Shown here piece by piece: positions 19,901 through 26,864 of a DNA stretch of 64,000 nt. Position 1 is the stretch's first letter; each line of letters starts with the position of its first letter. Origin of the DNA: PXAP01 sp046483315. GTDB taxonomy: Bacteria; Bacteroidota; Bacteroidia; Bacteroidales; PUMT01. The translations under genes and the position numbers were made by a program. The stretch lies in the NCBI GenBank assembly GCA_046483315.1, contig JAWODJ010000058.1, forward strand, positions 124,001 to 188,000, given 5' to 3'. The notes under the pieces are model-generated. The model saw only the letters and a list, made by a program, of their open reading frames with translations, searched no databases and had not been told where the DNA came from.

Positions 19901-20076
19901 ATCTCAAAATTGGGAGTTTTATAAACTTTGAAGTCAAAGGTTTTATAACCAGGCTTTGTACGTCCAAATCCCTGTGCAATTAAATCGCCTCCCGACAAAA
20001 AGAAAATCAGGAGTATCAGTAATCCTGAAAAGCTTATCATACTCCTTCCTGATAATCTGTTTCTTGAATTTATCAT
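16990..20076 (-). CDS. Secreted gluzincin / TolB-propeller / outer-membrane barrel protein
   Basis: This 1028-residue protein combines three modules. After a signal peptide (to about residue 35) comes a peptidase-MA-like domain with HELVH at 148-152 and the third ligand E179 in WMIEGMAEYL, an intact gluzincin zinc site. Residues about 300-640 hold at least five PD40/TolB-type blades (WSPDSRYFAYV, WSPDGKNLVM, WSPDGRYIVF, FSADGQSVYF). Residues about 680-1028 form a BamA/D15-like barrel ending in an aromatic residue (FGINFIPGW). Together this predicts an outer-membrane-anchored protease whose propeller may bind substrate. Proteins of this layout occur in Bacteroidota and are often labelled TolB-like. 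It is monocistronic and convergent with the PafA-like gene. Confidence 0.85.
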   Translation of the reverse strand: MINSRNRLSGRSMISFSGLLILLIFFLSGGDLIAQGFGRTKPGYKTFDFKVYKTPNFEIYHYFDDDSLIQEIAGMSEKWYYRHSRALNDTIKEHNPLIIYQNHPDFQQTTAISGLIGIGTGGVTESLKNRVVFPVLETNAQTDHVLGHELVHAFQFNELLRKDTIGMYNLRNLPLWMIEGMAEYLSIGSVDANTAMWMRDAIINDDFPTLKEMSSGYKYFPYRYGHAFWAFVARTWGDTIISPLFRETAKWGYERAIENVLEVRANAFSDIWQSSFRMHYEELLQNTSSEMSGRKLIFEETAGNMNVSPSVSPDGEYVAFFSEKNVFTLDLFIAGTEDGKITRTLTSSTRDTDIDGYNFLESMGTWSPDSRYFAYVAVKKGESQILIADINRPRKTREISIPGVPFLNNPSWSPDGKNLVMTGLVKGRNNLYLYDIDSEEVTGITNDAHSYIHPSWSPDGRYIVFATDRKQPGDPSGNINYKMNLGYIDTQNNNEIRVLPVFRGADNVNPVFSADGQSVYFLSNSDGFRNLYRYDFETSDVYRATNYPTGISGITALSPAISIARETGMITYSYYMSGNHTIYSAMPDDFSEVQVDPGTVDMLAATLPPFQRVAVNIVDNNIDDNDKYIKYHADSFNVQPYRPKFQLDYIGNTGVGVSVSSYYGTGMAGGVNMLFSDILGNQTLFAAVMVNGEIYDFGGMGNYLNQKRKIKWGGSLSHIPYRFAYMELSPHPDDPNILNYALVNQRIFEDQLAGFAYYPFSMSRRIEGGASFARYYYRIDKYNNYYDQFGRYLGQSIDRNLDTPPGFNLGRAQLAYVGDNSYFGMASPMRGQRYRVQGSKYFGQVKFFEVLTDYRHYYFQNPLSFALRLYHSGRYGPTAEERNIFYPLYLGDPRYSFLRGYGSNQLQQVLNSRDFSINDLIGSRIAVANIEIRLPFTGPEQLAVIKSGFLFTELALFFDAGVAWTENTRPTLDINNFSTDRRFPFFSTGVSLRVNLFGALILEPYYALPFQREGIRSGVFGINFIPGW

Positions 20077-20372
20077 AACCTGGAATTATATATAATAAAA
20101 ACGGGAAATTTATTCAACCAAGTAATATAATACCAAATTGTATGCCAAATATTCCATTACGAAAACACAGATAGTGAGATAAAAAAGTCTCTGTAAAACA
20201 CAATGGTCCCTGCTGCAAACAAAAATTATGGCACCTATATGGTAAAATAACAAAAAATTAACGGACTTTGTTTATCATTAGTATTGTTAATCCCGAATAA
20301 TGTTTAATAAAAAAAGTTAAAAATTAAACAAACGACAGGATTAATGATTATCTTTCCGGGACCGGATGAATT
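20077..20372. other. AT-rich spacer between PrcB-like and TolB-propeller genes
   Basis: These 296 bases separate two minus-strand genes. The spacer must contain the promoter of the 1028-residue protein and the end of the korA-korB-PrcB unit. It is rich in A/T with short runs. I see no convincing TAnnTTTG box on the minus strand, no strong hairpin and no coding potential. Confidence 0.4.
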
Positions 20373-20903
20373 TTATTTTTCTTTTTTGAATTCAATATCT
20401 TTCTCAGCGATGTTTATTTTAACAATGTGGTAGGGCTGGGTCAGTGCCATAGTTACCATTTCTCCCGGTTCAGGTGATTCTGTTTCTATAATTGCAGTTA
20501 TTTTACCTTCATGTTCTTTAATATTACTTATTTTAATGCTGTATCCCCCGGTTGATCTTGTTCCCATAAATACTGCAAGTATGGTTTCACGGGAAAAATC
20601 AATATCCGGCAATGCCGGTTGCGGATAAAATCCATGGTGAAGTTTCTTCCAGAGAGCGTTCCATTCTTCTTTCCTGTTAATAACAATATTTTTACCCTTC
20701 TCAATTCCGCAATAATTTCCTCCTGCCACACGTGTGATTTCAATCTTTTGCATATTGCTGCTCAATTCATCTGTGTCACGGACTTTTCTTAACTGGCATC
20801 CTGAAAACATAATCAGGCAGGCCAATGGTAAAAATGAAAAAATAAGAACCCGTTTATTAATCGATTTCAAAGGTTTCACCACTATTAAGAAGATCATCGA
20901 CAC
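20373..20903 (-). CDS. PrcB-C-domain lipoprotein
   Basis: This protein is up to 176 residues long, with a lipoprotein signal: a basic stretch (KSINKR), a hydrophobic core and the lipobox LIMFSGC. The remainder matches the PrcB C-terminal domain, seen in a Treponema protease complex. Key stretches are TILAVFMGTRSTGGYSIKI, ESPEPGEMVT and a final PYHIVKINI. The role is unknown beyond possible protease binding or stabilising. The first ATG (20901-20903) makes the gene overlap the 3' end of korB by 47 bases. GTG at 20877-20879 or TTG at 20868-20870 would shorten the overlap and still leave a normal signal peptide, so the start is uncertain. Confidence 0.72.
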   Translation of the reverse strand: MSMIFLIVVKPLKSINKRVLIFSFLPLACLIMFSGCQLRKVRDTDELSSNMQKIEITRVAGGNYCGIEKGKNIVINRKEEWNALWKKLHHGFYPQPALPDIDFSRETILAVFMGTRSTGGYSIKISNIKEHEGKITAIIETESPEPGEMVTMALTQPYHIVKINIAEKDIEFKKEK

Positions 20904-21891
20904 ATTTTATATTAGATAATTCCCTGGCTGATTCTATCTGAACTTCCACCATGTCGTCATAGGTCTCAAACTCTGCCGACCTTATCACTCCCAGTGCGAC
21001 AGGCAGATCCGGCGGTTCCATTTTGCCAAGCATGCGGTGCACACCGGGGTTTTTTTCATATTGATCGTGTACCAGTATATCATCCATTGTGACCCCGTTA
21101 AGTCCGACAATTACCCCCTGAAGTTTTGTGCCTTTGAGTTGAATGCCTTTTTCCCTGTTTTTTCCGTAAAGCATGGGTTCTCCGTGTTTAAGATGAAGCT
21201 GGTAATCGTCCCTTGTCTCTTTGTCTGTTATCTGGGCGTGAGTTTTATCGGCAAATATGACACAGTTCTGCAATATTTCAATCACTGATGTTCCGTCATG
21301 CCTCGCTGCCTCGAACATTACCTCGGCCATCATTTTGATATTTGAATCCACTACCCGTGCAAAGAAAGTTCCTTGTGCACCCATAACCAGTCCCGCAGTT
21401 ACAAAAGGATGTTCAATGGTTCCGTGGGGTGATGTTTTGGTAAAACTGCCTATTGGGGTTGTAGGGGAGTACTGCCCCTTTGTAAGACCATATATCTGGT
21501 TATTGAACAAAAGAATATTTACATCAATGTTCCTTCTGATGATATGTATGAAATGATTCCCTCCAATAGCCATTGAATCGCCATCGCCGGTGGCGATCCA
21601 GACACTGAGACCGGGATTGGAAAGTTTGACCCCTGTGGCAATCGCAGCTGCCCTTCCGTGAATCCCATGAAATCCATATGTGTCAAGATAATAGGGAAAC
21701 CTTGACGAGCATCCGATTCCTGATACAAACATAAAGTTTTCCTTTTTATATCCAATATCCGGAAAAACCTTTTCCACAGCTTTAAGAATGGCATGTGCAC
21801 CGCAGCCGGGACACCATTTTACCATCTGGTCACTTATAAAATCTTCTTTTTTAAGCTCTACTTCTGAAGGTGTTATTCTGTTGTTTATCAT
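20857..21891 (-). CDS. korB: 2-oxoacid:ferredoxin oxidoreductase, beta (TPP) subunit
   Basis: This 344-residue subunit carries the thiamine-diphosphate site: VKWCPGCGAHAILKA at the N-terminus, GDGDSMAIGGNHFIH (about residues 100-114) and FNNQIYGLTKGQYSPTT. With the alpha-gamma chain it oxidatively decarboxylates a 2-oxoacid to acyl-CoA, reducing ferredoxin. 2-oxoglutarate is the likely substrate because this two-gene arrangement with an N-terminal gamma domain on alpha is typical of KorAB in Bacteroidota, but other 2-oxoacids cannot be excluded. The ATG overlaps the korA stop by four bases, indicating translational coupling. The enzyme can run in the CO2-fixing reverse direction with strong reductant. 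Confidence 0.9.
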   Translation of the reverse strand: MINNRITPSEVELKKEDFISDQMVKWCPGCGAHAILKAVEKVFPDIGYKKENFMFVSGIGCSSRFPYYLDTYGFHGIHGRAAAIATGVKLSNPGLSVWIATGDGDSMAIGGNHFIHIIRRNIDVNILLFNNQIYGLTKGQYSPTTPIGSFTKTSPHGTIEHPFVTAGLVMGAQGTFFARVVDSNIKMMAEVMFEAARHDGTSVIEILQNCVIFADKTHAQITDKETRDDYQLHLKHGEPMLYGKNREKGIQLKGTKLQGVIVGLNGVTMDDILVHDQYEKNPGVHRMLGKMEPPDLPVALGVIRSAEFETYDDMVEVQIESARELSNIKCVDDLLNSGETFEID

Positions 21892-23741
21892 AGCTGCTCC
21901 TGGTCAATTATTTGATTGAATCTATCTTCCAGCTCTTTTATAAAAAATGGCAATCCCTGAATTTTATTGTATTGCAGGAATTTTATTTCAGGAAATTCTA
22001 TTCGCAGATATTTTACAAACTGTCCGTTGTTAAGTTCACAAACTACAACTTTTTTATATCTTTTCAGTATCTCCCTTGTGTTCAGGGGAAGAGGCATTAT
22101 ATGGTTGAAGTGGGCATGCCCTATCTTTTTGCCCTCATTCTGCATCTTTTTTATAGTTGTTCTTATTGATCCTTCCGTACCTCCCCAGCTAACGACCAGC
22201 AGGTCTCCTGTTTCATCACCCATAATTTTCTGCATGGGTAACTTTTCCGCCACCTTTTTAACTTTGGCTTCTCTTGTCTGTACCATTAATTCGTGGTTGT
22301 GGGGATCGGTCGATACTGATCCATTTATATCCGTTTTTTCAAGTCCCCCGATCCTGTGTCTCAATCCCTCTGTGCCTGGTATTGCCCATTGTCTTGCAAG
22401 TGTTTCAGGATTGCGTTTGTAGGGTTTGAAACTCTTGTCATTTGCCATGGCAAGGGGAGGGTTTATTTCTGGCAGCTCAGATACTTTTGGTATCCTGAAG
22501 AGCTCTGAACCGTTTCCAAGATATCCGTCTGTGAGCAATATTACCGGGGTCATATGTTCCATGCTGATCTTTGCAGCTTCATATGCATAATAGAAACAAT
22601 TTGCCGGTGTTGATGCTGACATGATTATTGCCGGGCACTCTCCGTTTCGCCCGTAAAGGGCCTGGAGCAGGTCGGATTGTTCAGATTTTGTTGGCATACC
22701 GGTGGAGGGGCCTGCCCTTTGTACATTTACAATAACAAGCGGCAGCTCCGTCATGACTGCCAGGCCTATTGCTTCTGATTTAAGGGAAAAACCCGGTCCG
22801 GAGGTTGATGTAACTGCCAGTGAACCGGCAAAACTTGCACCAATTGCAGAACATATACCGGCAATTTCGTCTTCTGCCTGGAAAACTTTGATACCTAAAG
22901 CTTTTTGTTTTGCCATCTCCATCAGGATCTCCGTTGCCGGTGTGATGGGATAAGAACCCAGGAAAAGCTTACGTCCTGAACGTTCTGAGGCAGCCATTAA
23001 ACCCCATGCAGTTGCTACATTACCTGATATATTGCGGTATTTCCCTTTTTTGAGCTTTGCCCTGGGTACCTTGTAGGTTGGCCTTATGGCTTCAAGGGTG
23101 TCGGCAAAGTTATATCCTGCAGTCAGTATTAGTTTGTTTATTTCCAGTACCTCAGGTTTGGAATTAAATTTCCCTTCAAGAAATTTATATGTTGTTTCAA
23201 GACTCTGGTTCAGCAGATAGGAAACAATGCCCAGTGCAAACATATTTCTGCTGCGGTCGGCTGATTTGGCACCAATATTATGATTAGCGAGGCTTTCGCG
23301 GGTCATATCTGTGATAGGGGCACTGATCAGTTTATACAGATCCAGACTGCCGTCCTGAAGGGGATTGGACTGGTAACCCGATTTTTCAAGTGCTTTTTCA
23401 TTGAAAGTATCGGAATCGACAATAATAATGCCTCCGGGATTAACCCATTTGAGATTGGTTTTCAAGGAGGCAGGATTCATCGAAACCAATATATCGCACA
23501 TATCTCCGGAGGAGAATATCTTCTCGCTGCCGATCTGAACCTGAAATCCTGAAACACCGGCAAGTGTATTGTGAGGTGCTCTGATTTCAGCCGGATAGTC
23601 CGGGAAAGTGAAAAGATCATTGCCCAGAACAGCAGCAGTATCTGAAAAAAGTGTTCCTGCAAGCTGCATTCCATCACCTGAGTCACCAACGAATTTAATG
23701 ACAACCGCGTCTTTTTCTTTATATTCAGATTGTTTGCTCAT
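21888..23741 (-). CDS. korA: 2-oxoacid:ferredoxin oxidoreductase, fused gamma-alpha subunit
   Basis: This 617-residue chain joins a gamma domain (residues about 12-200, VIKFVGDSGDGMQLAGTLF) to the alpha/pyrimidine-binding domain (about 235-600). Key stretches are GSYPITPATEILMEMAKQ, AVTSTSGPGFSLKSEAIGLA and RAGPSTGMPTKSEQSDL. The fusion order gamma-alpha and the length match KorA of Bacteroidota. No ferredoxin-like 4Fe-4S domain is present, so an external ferredoxin must take the electrons. It is the first gene of korA-korB-(PrcB-like lipoprotein). A 485-base spacer with unusual symmetric sequence lies upstream. Confidence 0.92.
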   Translation of the reverse strand: MSKQSEYKEKDAVVIKFVGDSGDGMQLAGTLFSDTAAVLGNDLFTFPDYPAEIRAPHNTLAGVSGFQVQIGSEKIFSSGDMCDILVSMNPASLKTNLKWVNPGGIIIVDSDTFNEKALEKSGYQSNPLQDGSLDLYKLISAPITDMTRESLANHNIGAKSADRSRNMFALGIVSYLLNQSLETTYKFLEGKFNSKPEVLEINKLILTAGYNFADTLEAIRPTYKVPRAKLKKGKYRNISGNVATAWGLMAASERSGRKLFLGSYPITPATEILMEMAKQKALGIKVFQAEDEIAGICSAIGASFAGSLAVTSTSGPGFSLKSEAIGLAVMTELPLVIVNVQRAGPSTGMPTKSEQSDLLQALYGRNGECPAIIMSASTPANCFYYAYEAAKISMEHMTPVILLTDGYLGNGSELFRIPKVSELPEINPPLAMANDKSFKPYKRNPETLARQWAIPGTEGLRHRIGGLEKTDINGSVSTDPHNHELMVQTREAKVKKVAEKLPMQKIMGDETGDLLVVSWGGTEGSIRTTIKKMQNEGKKIGHAHFNHIMPLPLNTREILKRYKKVVVCELNNGQFVKYLRIEFPEIKFLQYNKIQGLPFFIKELEDRFNQIIDQEQL

Positions 23742-23909
23742 TATTAAGAAATATTGGCAGATTTATTTATTGTTTTGACATTTTTATTAAATAATGGCAG
23801 AAACTTTTAAACCCTATTGTTAAACTAATAGTGTTAAATGTTTGAAAATAAATAAGTAAATATCAATTACAAAAGTACTATTTTCTGATATATTAAAATA
23901 TGAAATGTA

Positions 23910-23961
23910 CATGAATTTTTTTAATCCGAAAATACACACAGACGGATGAAAAAAATTCATG
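23910..23961. repeat. 19-bp inverted repeat, one mismatch, 14-base loop
   Basis: The arms 23910-23928 and 23943-23961 are complementary at 18 of 19 positions and start and end with CATGAATTT/AAATTCATG. The loop is A-rich (23929-23942). The stem is in the korA upstream region, 169 bases or more from the korA start. It is not followed by a T-run, so it does not look like an ordinary terminator. It could be a protein-binding site or a small mobile-repeat relic. Confidence 0.65.
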
Positions 23962-23989
23962 GGAAAGCGCAGCGGTTCCTTCTGTAAGT

Positions 23990-24020
23990 CAAAATTTTGT
24001 ATTTTCTGAACAAAATTTTG
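23990..24020. promoter_or_regulatory. Paired CAAAATTTTG palindromes, 21 bp apart
   Basis: The perfect 10-base palindrome CAAAATTTTG occurs at 23990-23999 and 24011-24020. The 21-base centre-to-centre distance equals two helical turns, the spacing expected for a dimeric regulator bound on one DNA face. A third copy lies at 42138-42147 before the DUF2279 gene. Operator function is inferred from geometry only. Confidence 0.4.
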
Positions 24021-24226
24021 GCTACTTTTATTACAGGAGAAATGTACATGAATTTCACATCAATTTTATAATGCAAGAGGGACTTTATCTGCATTTGAAA
24101 TCGACGAAGTCAATTTTTTTTCATCTGTTTTTGCCTTTGAGGGGTGATAATTGTTTTTGTGTTAAATTATTTCCGGCGCTTTTTTTTTGATTGAAAAAAC
24201 AGGAACTTTGCCATAAATTATATGGT

Positions 24227-24742
24227 ATGGCTCTGATCAAATCGGTAAGAGGATTTTCACCTGTTTTTGGGAAGGATTGTTATCTCGCCGATAACTGCAC
24301 TGTGATAGGCGATGTTATAACAGGTGACAAATGCAGTATATGGTTTAATGCTGTTGTAAGGGGGGATGTAAACTCTATACGTATTGGAAACAGAGTTAAT
24401 ATCCAGGATAACGCAATATTGCATTGTACCTATGAAAAAACCACCATTAATATAGGCAATAATGTTTCGATCGGGCATAATGTTATTATTCACGGTGCCG
24501 GCCTGGAAGATAATGTACTTATCGGTATGGGGGCAATTCTTATGGATGATGTGTTTGTCGGCACAAACTCAATAATTGCCGCAGGAGCAGTTTTACTTGA
24601 AAATACACGTGTTGAGCCGGGGAGCATTTACGGAGGTGTTCCCGCCCGACGGATAAAGGGAGTAGATGAAAAACAATTCAGGGAAATGATCGGGAGAATA
24701 TCAAAAAATTATGTCAGGTATTCTGATTGGTACAGGGAGTAG
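24227..24742 (+). CDS. Gamma-carbonic-anhydrase-like hexapeptide-repeat protein
   Basis: This 171-residue protein is a left-handed beta-helix of about six coils. Repeats include CYLADNCTVIGDVITG, FNAVVRGDVNSIRIGN, NVSIGHNVIIHG and GMGAILMDD, followed by a C-terminal helix (EKQFREMIGRISKNYVRYS). The His residues that would bind zinc at the trimer interface are present at HCT, GHN and HGA. Homologues are gamma-class carbonic anhydrases or the related YrdA/PaaY proteins. Carbonic anhydrase activity is plausible, not proven. I chose the ATG at 24227 over an upstream TTG because it starts the family-typical sequence ALIKSVRGFSPVFG. Confidence 0.85.
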   Translation: MALIKSVRGFSPVFGKDCYLADNCTVIGDVITGDKCSIWFNAVVRGDVNSIRIGNRVNIQDNAILHCTYEKTTINIGNNVSIGHNVIIHGAGLEDNVLIGMGAILMDDVFVGTNSIIAAGAVLLENTRVEPGSIYGGVPARRIKGVDEKQFREMIGRISKNYVRYSDWYRE

Positions 24743-24751
24743 TACCCGCGA

Positions 24752-25564
24752 TTATTTCCACAGGTCAACCTTTTCAATGTTGATTTCCTTCTCGAAGAAT
24801 ATTCCGGCAATCTTTTCAAAATATTCAGTATAATCTGAAACAAAAAAGCCGTCGGCTCTTCCGGCATTTTTACCTGAAAGTTTCCCGGACTCAAGAATGC
24901 TCCGCAGATGTTCGGCAACTATCATTGCAGAGTCAATTACTTCAACCTTAAAATCATAATATTTTCTTATCTGATTCCTGATGACGGGATAATGTGTACA
25001 GCCAAGGATAAGGGTCTGAATGCCTGCAAGTGATTTATTTGACAGGTAAGCCCTTATAATTGCATTGCTTATATCATCATATACAAATCCTTCCTCGATC
25101 ATCGGGACCAAAAGAGGCGTTGCCAGTGACGAAACTTGTACATCAGTTGAAATATCTGCAATTTTTTTTTTGTATGCCCCCGAGTTTATTGTGTTTTTAG
25201 TTCCGATGATGCCAATATGTGACTCCGGATGCATCTTAACTACCCTCTCTACAACAGGGTCAATAACATTTATTGCAAGAGCCCTGTCGTCAGTATATGA
25301 AATAAGATCATTCCAAACGGTAGCTGATACGGTATTACAGGCTGCAAGTATTACTTTGCATTTGTGCTGCAATAAAAAGTCGGTTATCTTTTTACTGTAA
25401 TGCAGAATTGCATCAGGCGACTTATCCCCGTAGGGAAGATGGGCCGTGTCACCAAAATAAATAATTGATTCACCGGGCAGCAGTTGTTTTACAGCTGAGG
25501 CAACGGTCAACCCTCCGACACCGGAATCAAATATGCCAACAGGCCCGGATGACTCAAAAGCCAT
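24752..25564 (-). CDS. murI: Glutamate racemase
   Basis: This 270-residue cytosolic enzyme makes D-glutamate for peptidoglycan. Both catalytic cysteines are visible, in ILAACNTVSATVW and LILGCTHYPVI, and the N-terminal GIFDSGVGGLTV and YFGDTAHLPYG motifs are complete. It is the last gene of the minus-strand envelope block behind the two skp genes, but a terminator-like hairpin in the 128-base gap may separate its expression from theirs. It is convergent with the carbonic-anhydrase-like gene, with only nine bases between stops. Confidence 0.95.
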   Translation of the reverse strand: MAFESSGPVGIFDSGVGGLTVASAVKQLLPGESIIYFGDTAHLPYGDKSPDAILHYSKKITDFLLQHKCKVILAACNTVSATVWNDLISYTDDRALAINVIDPVVERVVKMHPESHIGIIGTKNTINSGAYKKKIADISTDVQVSSLATPLLVPMIEEGFVYDDISNAIIRAYLSNKSLAGIQTLILGCTHYPVIRNQIRKYYDFKVEVIDSAMIVAEHLRSILESGKLSGKNAGRADGFFVSDYTEYFEKIAGIFFEKEINIEKVDLWK

Positions 25565-25622
25565 ATATAATCAAGCTATTATTTTATTGTTAAAACGGCC
25601 GGATATCCCTGTTCTGTCCTCT

Positions 25623-25663
25623 GGCAGAAAAAACCACCATGCATTTATGCAGGTGGTTCTGCC
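25623..25663 (-). terminator. Intrinsic terminator downstream of the second skp gene
   Basis: On the minus strand, a stem (AACCACC pairing with GGTGGTT, extended by TGCA pairs) is directly followed by a run of six T. An outer pair GGCAG/CTGCC closes the structure. It lies 30 bases after the skp stop and 59 bases before the murI start. This is a good rho-independent terminator or attenuator of the bamA-skp unit. Confidence 0.7.
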
Positions 25664-25692
25664 TTAACAGACAATGATCAGCAGGGGGAATT

Positions 25693-26205
25693 TTACAATT
25701 CAAGCCTTTCTCTTACAAATGGAAGTATATCCTCACTCTCGTCGCTGAAATAGAGAATGGAATTGGCATCAATATCGAAGACATAAATGTAGCCTCTTTC
25801 CCTTGCTACTTCAGAGATAACTTTTTCTATTTTTTCAAAGATCGGTTGTATAAGCTCCATTTCTCTTTGCTGAAGATCTTCCTCTGCGCCTGCCTGAAAC
25901 TCCTGTATCCTGGTCTGCAGTTCTCTTAATTCCCTTTCCCTCAATTGCCTGACTACACTGGTAAGTGAATCCTGGACTTCCATGTAGTTTTGTAACTTAT
26001 TGTTGTATTCAACCTGCAGCTTTTCAAGTTCTTCTCCAAGGCTCTGGGCTTCGCGCTGAAGCTCTCTCTGTGCGGCCTCTCTTTCAGGCATCAGGTTGAG
26101 CAGCCGGGATGAATTAATATGTCCGAATTTTACTGTTTGCGAGTGGACAACAGGACCTGCCATCAGCAGTGCGGCAATAAAAAGTAATTTAAGTACATTT
26201 TTCAT
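25693..26205 (-). CDS. Skp/OmpH-family periplasmic chaperone (second copy)
   Basis: This 170-residue protein has a signal peptide (about residues 1-22) and a long charged coiled-coil region (about 35-115). A C-terminal segment follows (EKVISEVARERGYIYVFD, then DIDANSILYFSD) that is diagnostic of OmpH/Skp. Skp trimers hold unfolded outer-membrane proteins on their way to the Bam complex. It follows another skp-like gene by 32 bases and BamA further upstream, the standard chaperone-receptor arrangement. It is shorter than its neighbour, which has a longer N-terminus. Confidence 0.9.
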   Translation of the reverse strand: MKNVLKLLFIAALLMAGPVVHSQTVKFGHINSSRLLNLMPEREAAQRELQREAQSLGEELEKLQVEYNNKLQNYMEVQDSLTSVVRQLRERELRELQTRIQEFQAGAEEDLQQREMELIQPIFEKIEKVISEVARERGYIYVFDIDANSILYFSDESEDILPFVRERLEL

Positions 26206-26237
26206 TTTCCTAAGGTTTAATAATTATTTTTATAGTA

Positions 26238-26843
26238 TTAGTTGGTATATCCCAGTTTTTTAAGTACATCGTCGCTTACATCATTCCGGGGATTGGTATA
26301 GAGCATTGTCGGTGAATTGGCAGTGTCAAAGATAACAGCAAAATTCCCTTCACTTGCAATTTCCTCCACTGCATTGTAAATCCTGTCCTGGATTGGTCTG
26401 ATCAACTCTTCCTGGTTTTTAAAAAGTTCACCTTCCGGACCGAAATATTTTCTCTGCAGATCTGCTGCCTCAGCTTCTTTGTTTACAATCTCATCTTCTC
26501 TTTTCTTCCTCATCTCTTCACTCATCAGGACCCTGTCGTTCTGGTAGCTTCTGTAAAGAGCCTCTACCTCCTGGTAAATTGCTTCAATCTCTTTCTGCCA
26601 TTCTTCAGAAAGTTTGTCCAGTTGTTCCTGGGCTGCATTGTAGGCCGGGATATTGCTTAAAATATATTCACTGTCAACATATGCAAATCGCTGGGCAAAG
26701 CCGGTCGGAGCAGATGCAATAAAGATAAAAACAATAAATAATACTGAACGGATAATCTTTCCATATTTAGGAATTAATGAAATATTATCCGGAAAAACCT
26801 TGTCATGCAAAGTTATATTCAGGGAGAGATTTGATTTTTCCAT
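26238..26843 (-). CDS. Skp/OmpH-family periplasmic chaperone (first copy)
   Basis: This 201-residue protein has a transmembrane-like export segment at about residues 31-51 (RSVLFIVFIFIASAPTGFAQ), preceded by about 30 polar residues. An internal start would give a more usual signal peptide, but no ATG is closer. The mature part is a coiled coil (about 65-150) and the Skp end NAVEEIASEGNFAVIFDTA. It starts 21 bases after the bamA stop. Tandem Skp paralogues after BamA are common in Bacteroidota and may handle different client proteins. Confidence 0.88.
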   Translation of the reverse strand: MEKSNLSLNITLHDKVFPDNISLIPKYGKIIRSVLFIVFIFIASAPTGFAQRFAYVDSEYILSNIPAYNAAQEQLDKLSEEWQKEIEAIYQEVEALYRSYQNDRVLMSEEMRKKREDEIVNKEAEAADLQRKYFGPEGELFKNQEELIRPIQDRIYNAVEEIASEGNFAVIFDTANSPTMLYTNPRNDVSDDVLKKLGYTN

Positions 26844-26864
26844 AGTAATTATTTTGAGTAATGA

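Larger units (their letters stand above)
23902..24055. repeat. 17-base direct repeat pair containing TGTACATGAATTT
   Basis: Positions 23902-23918 and 24039-24055 are identical over 17 bases (GAAATGTACATGAATTT), 137 bases apart. The first copy overlaps the left arm of the 19-bp inverted repeat. The pair encloses the CAAAATTTTG sites. This could reflect a duplicated regulatory site or flanking repeats of a short inserted segment. Confidence 0.6.
23742..24226. other. Divergent regulatory spacer between korA and the carbonic-anhydrase-like gene
   Basis: These 485 bases contain no gene, but they have much internal symmetry. There is a 19-bp inverted repeat (23910-23928 / 23943-23961), a 17-base direct repeat (23902-23918 and 24039-24055), and two copies of the palindrome CAAAATTTTG (23990-23999 and 24011-24020). 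These are listed separately. The spacer must hold the korA promoter on the minus strand and that of the gene at 24227 on the plus strand; I find no clear TAnnTTTG box for either. Confidence 0.6.
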
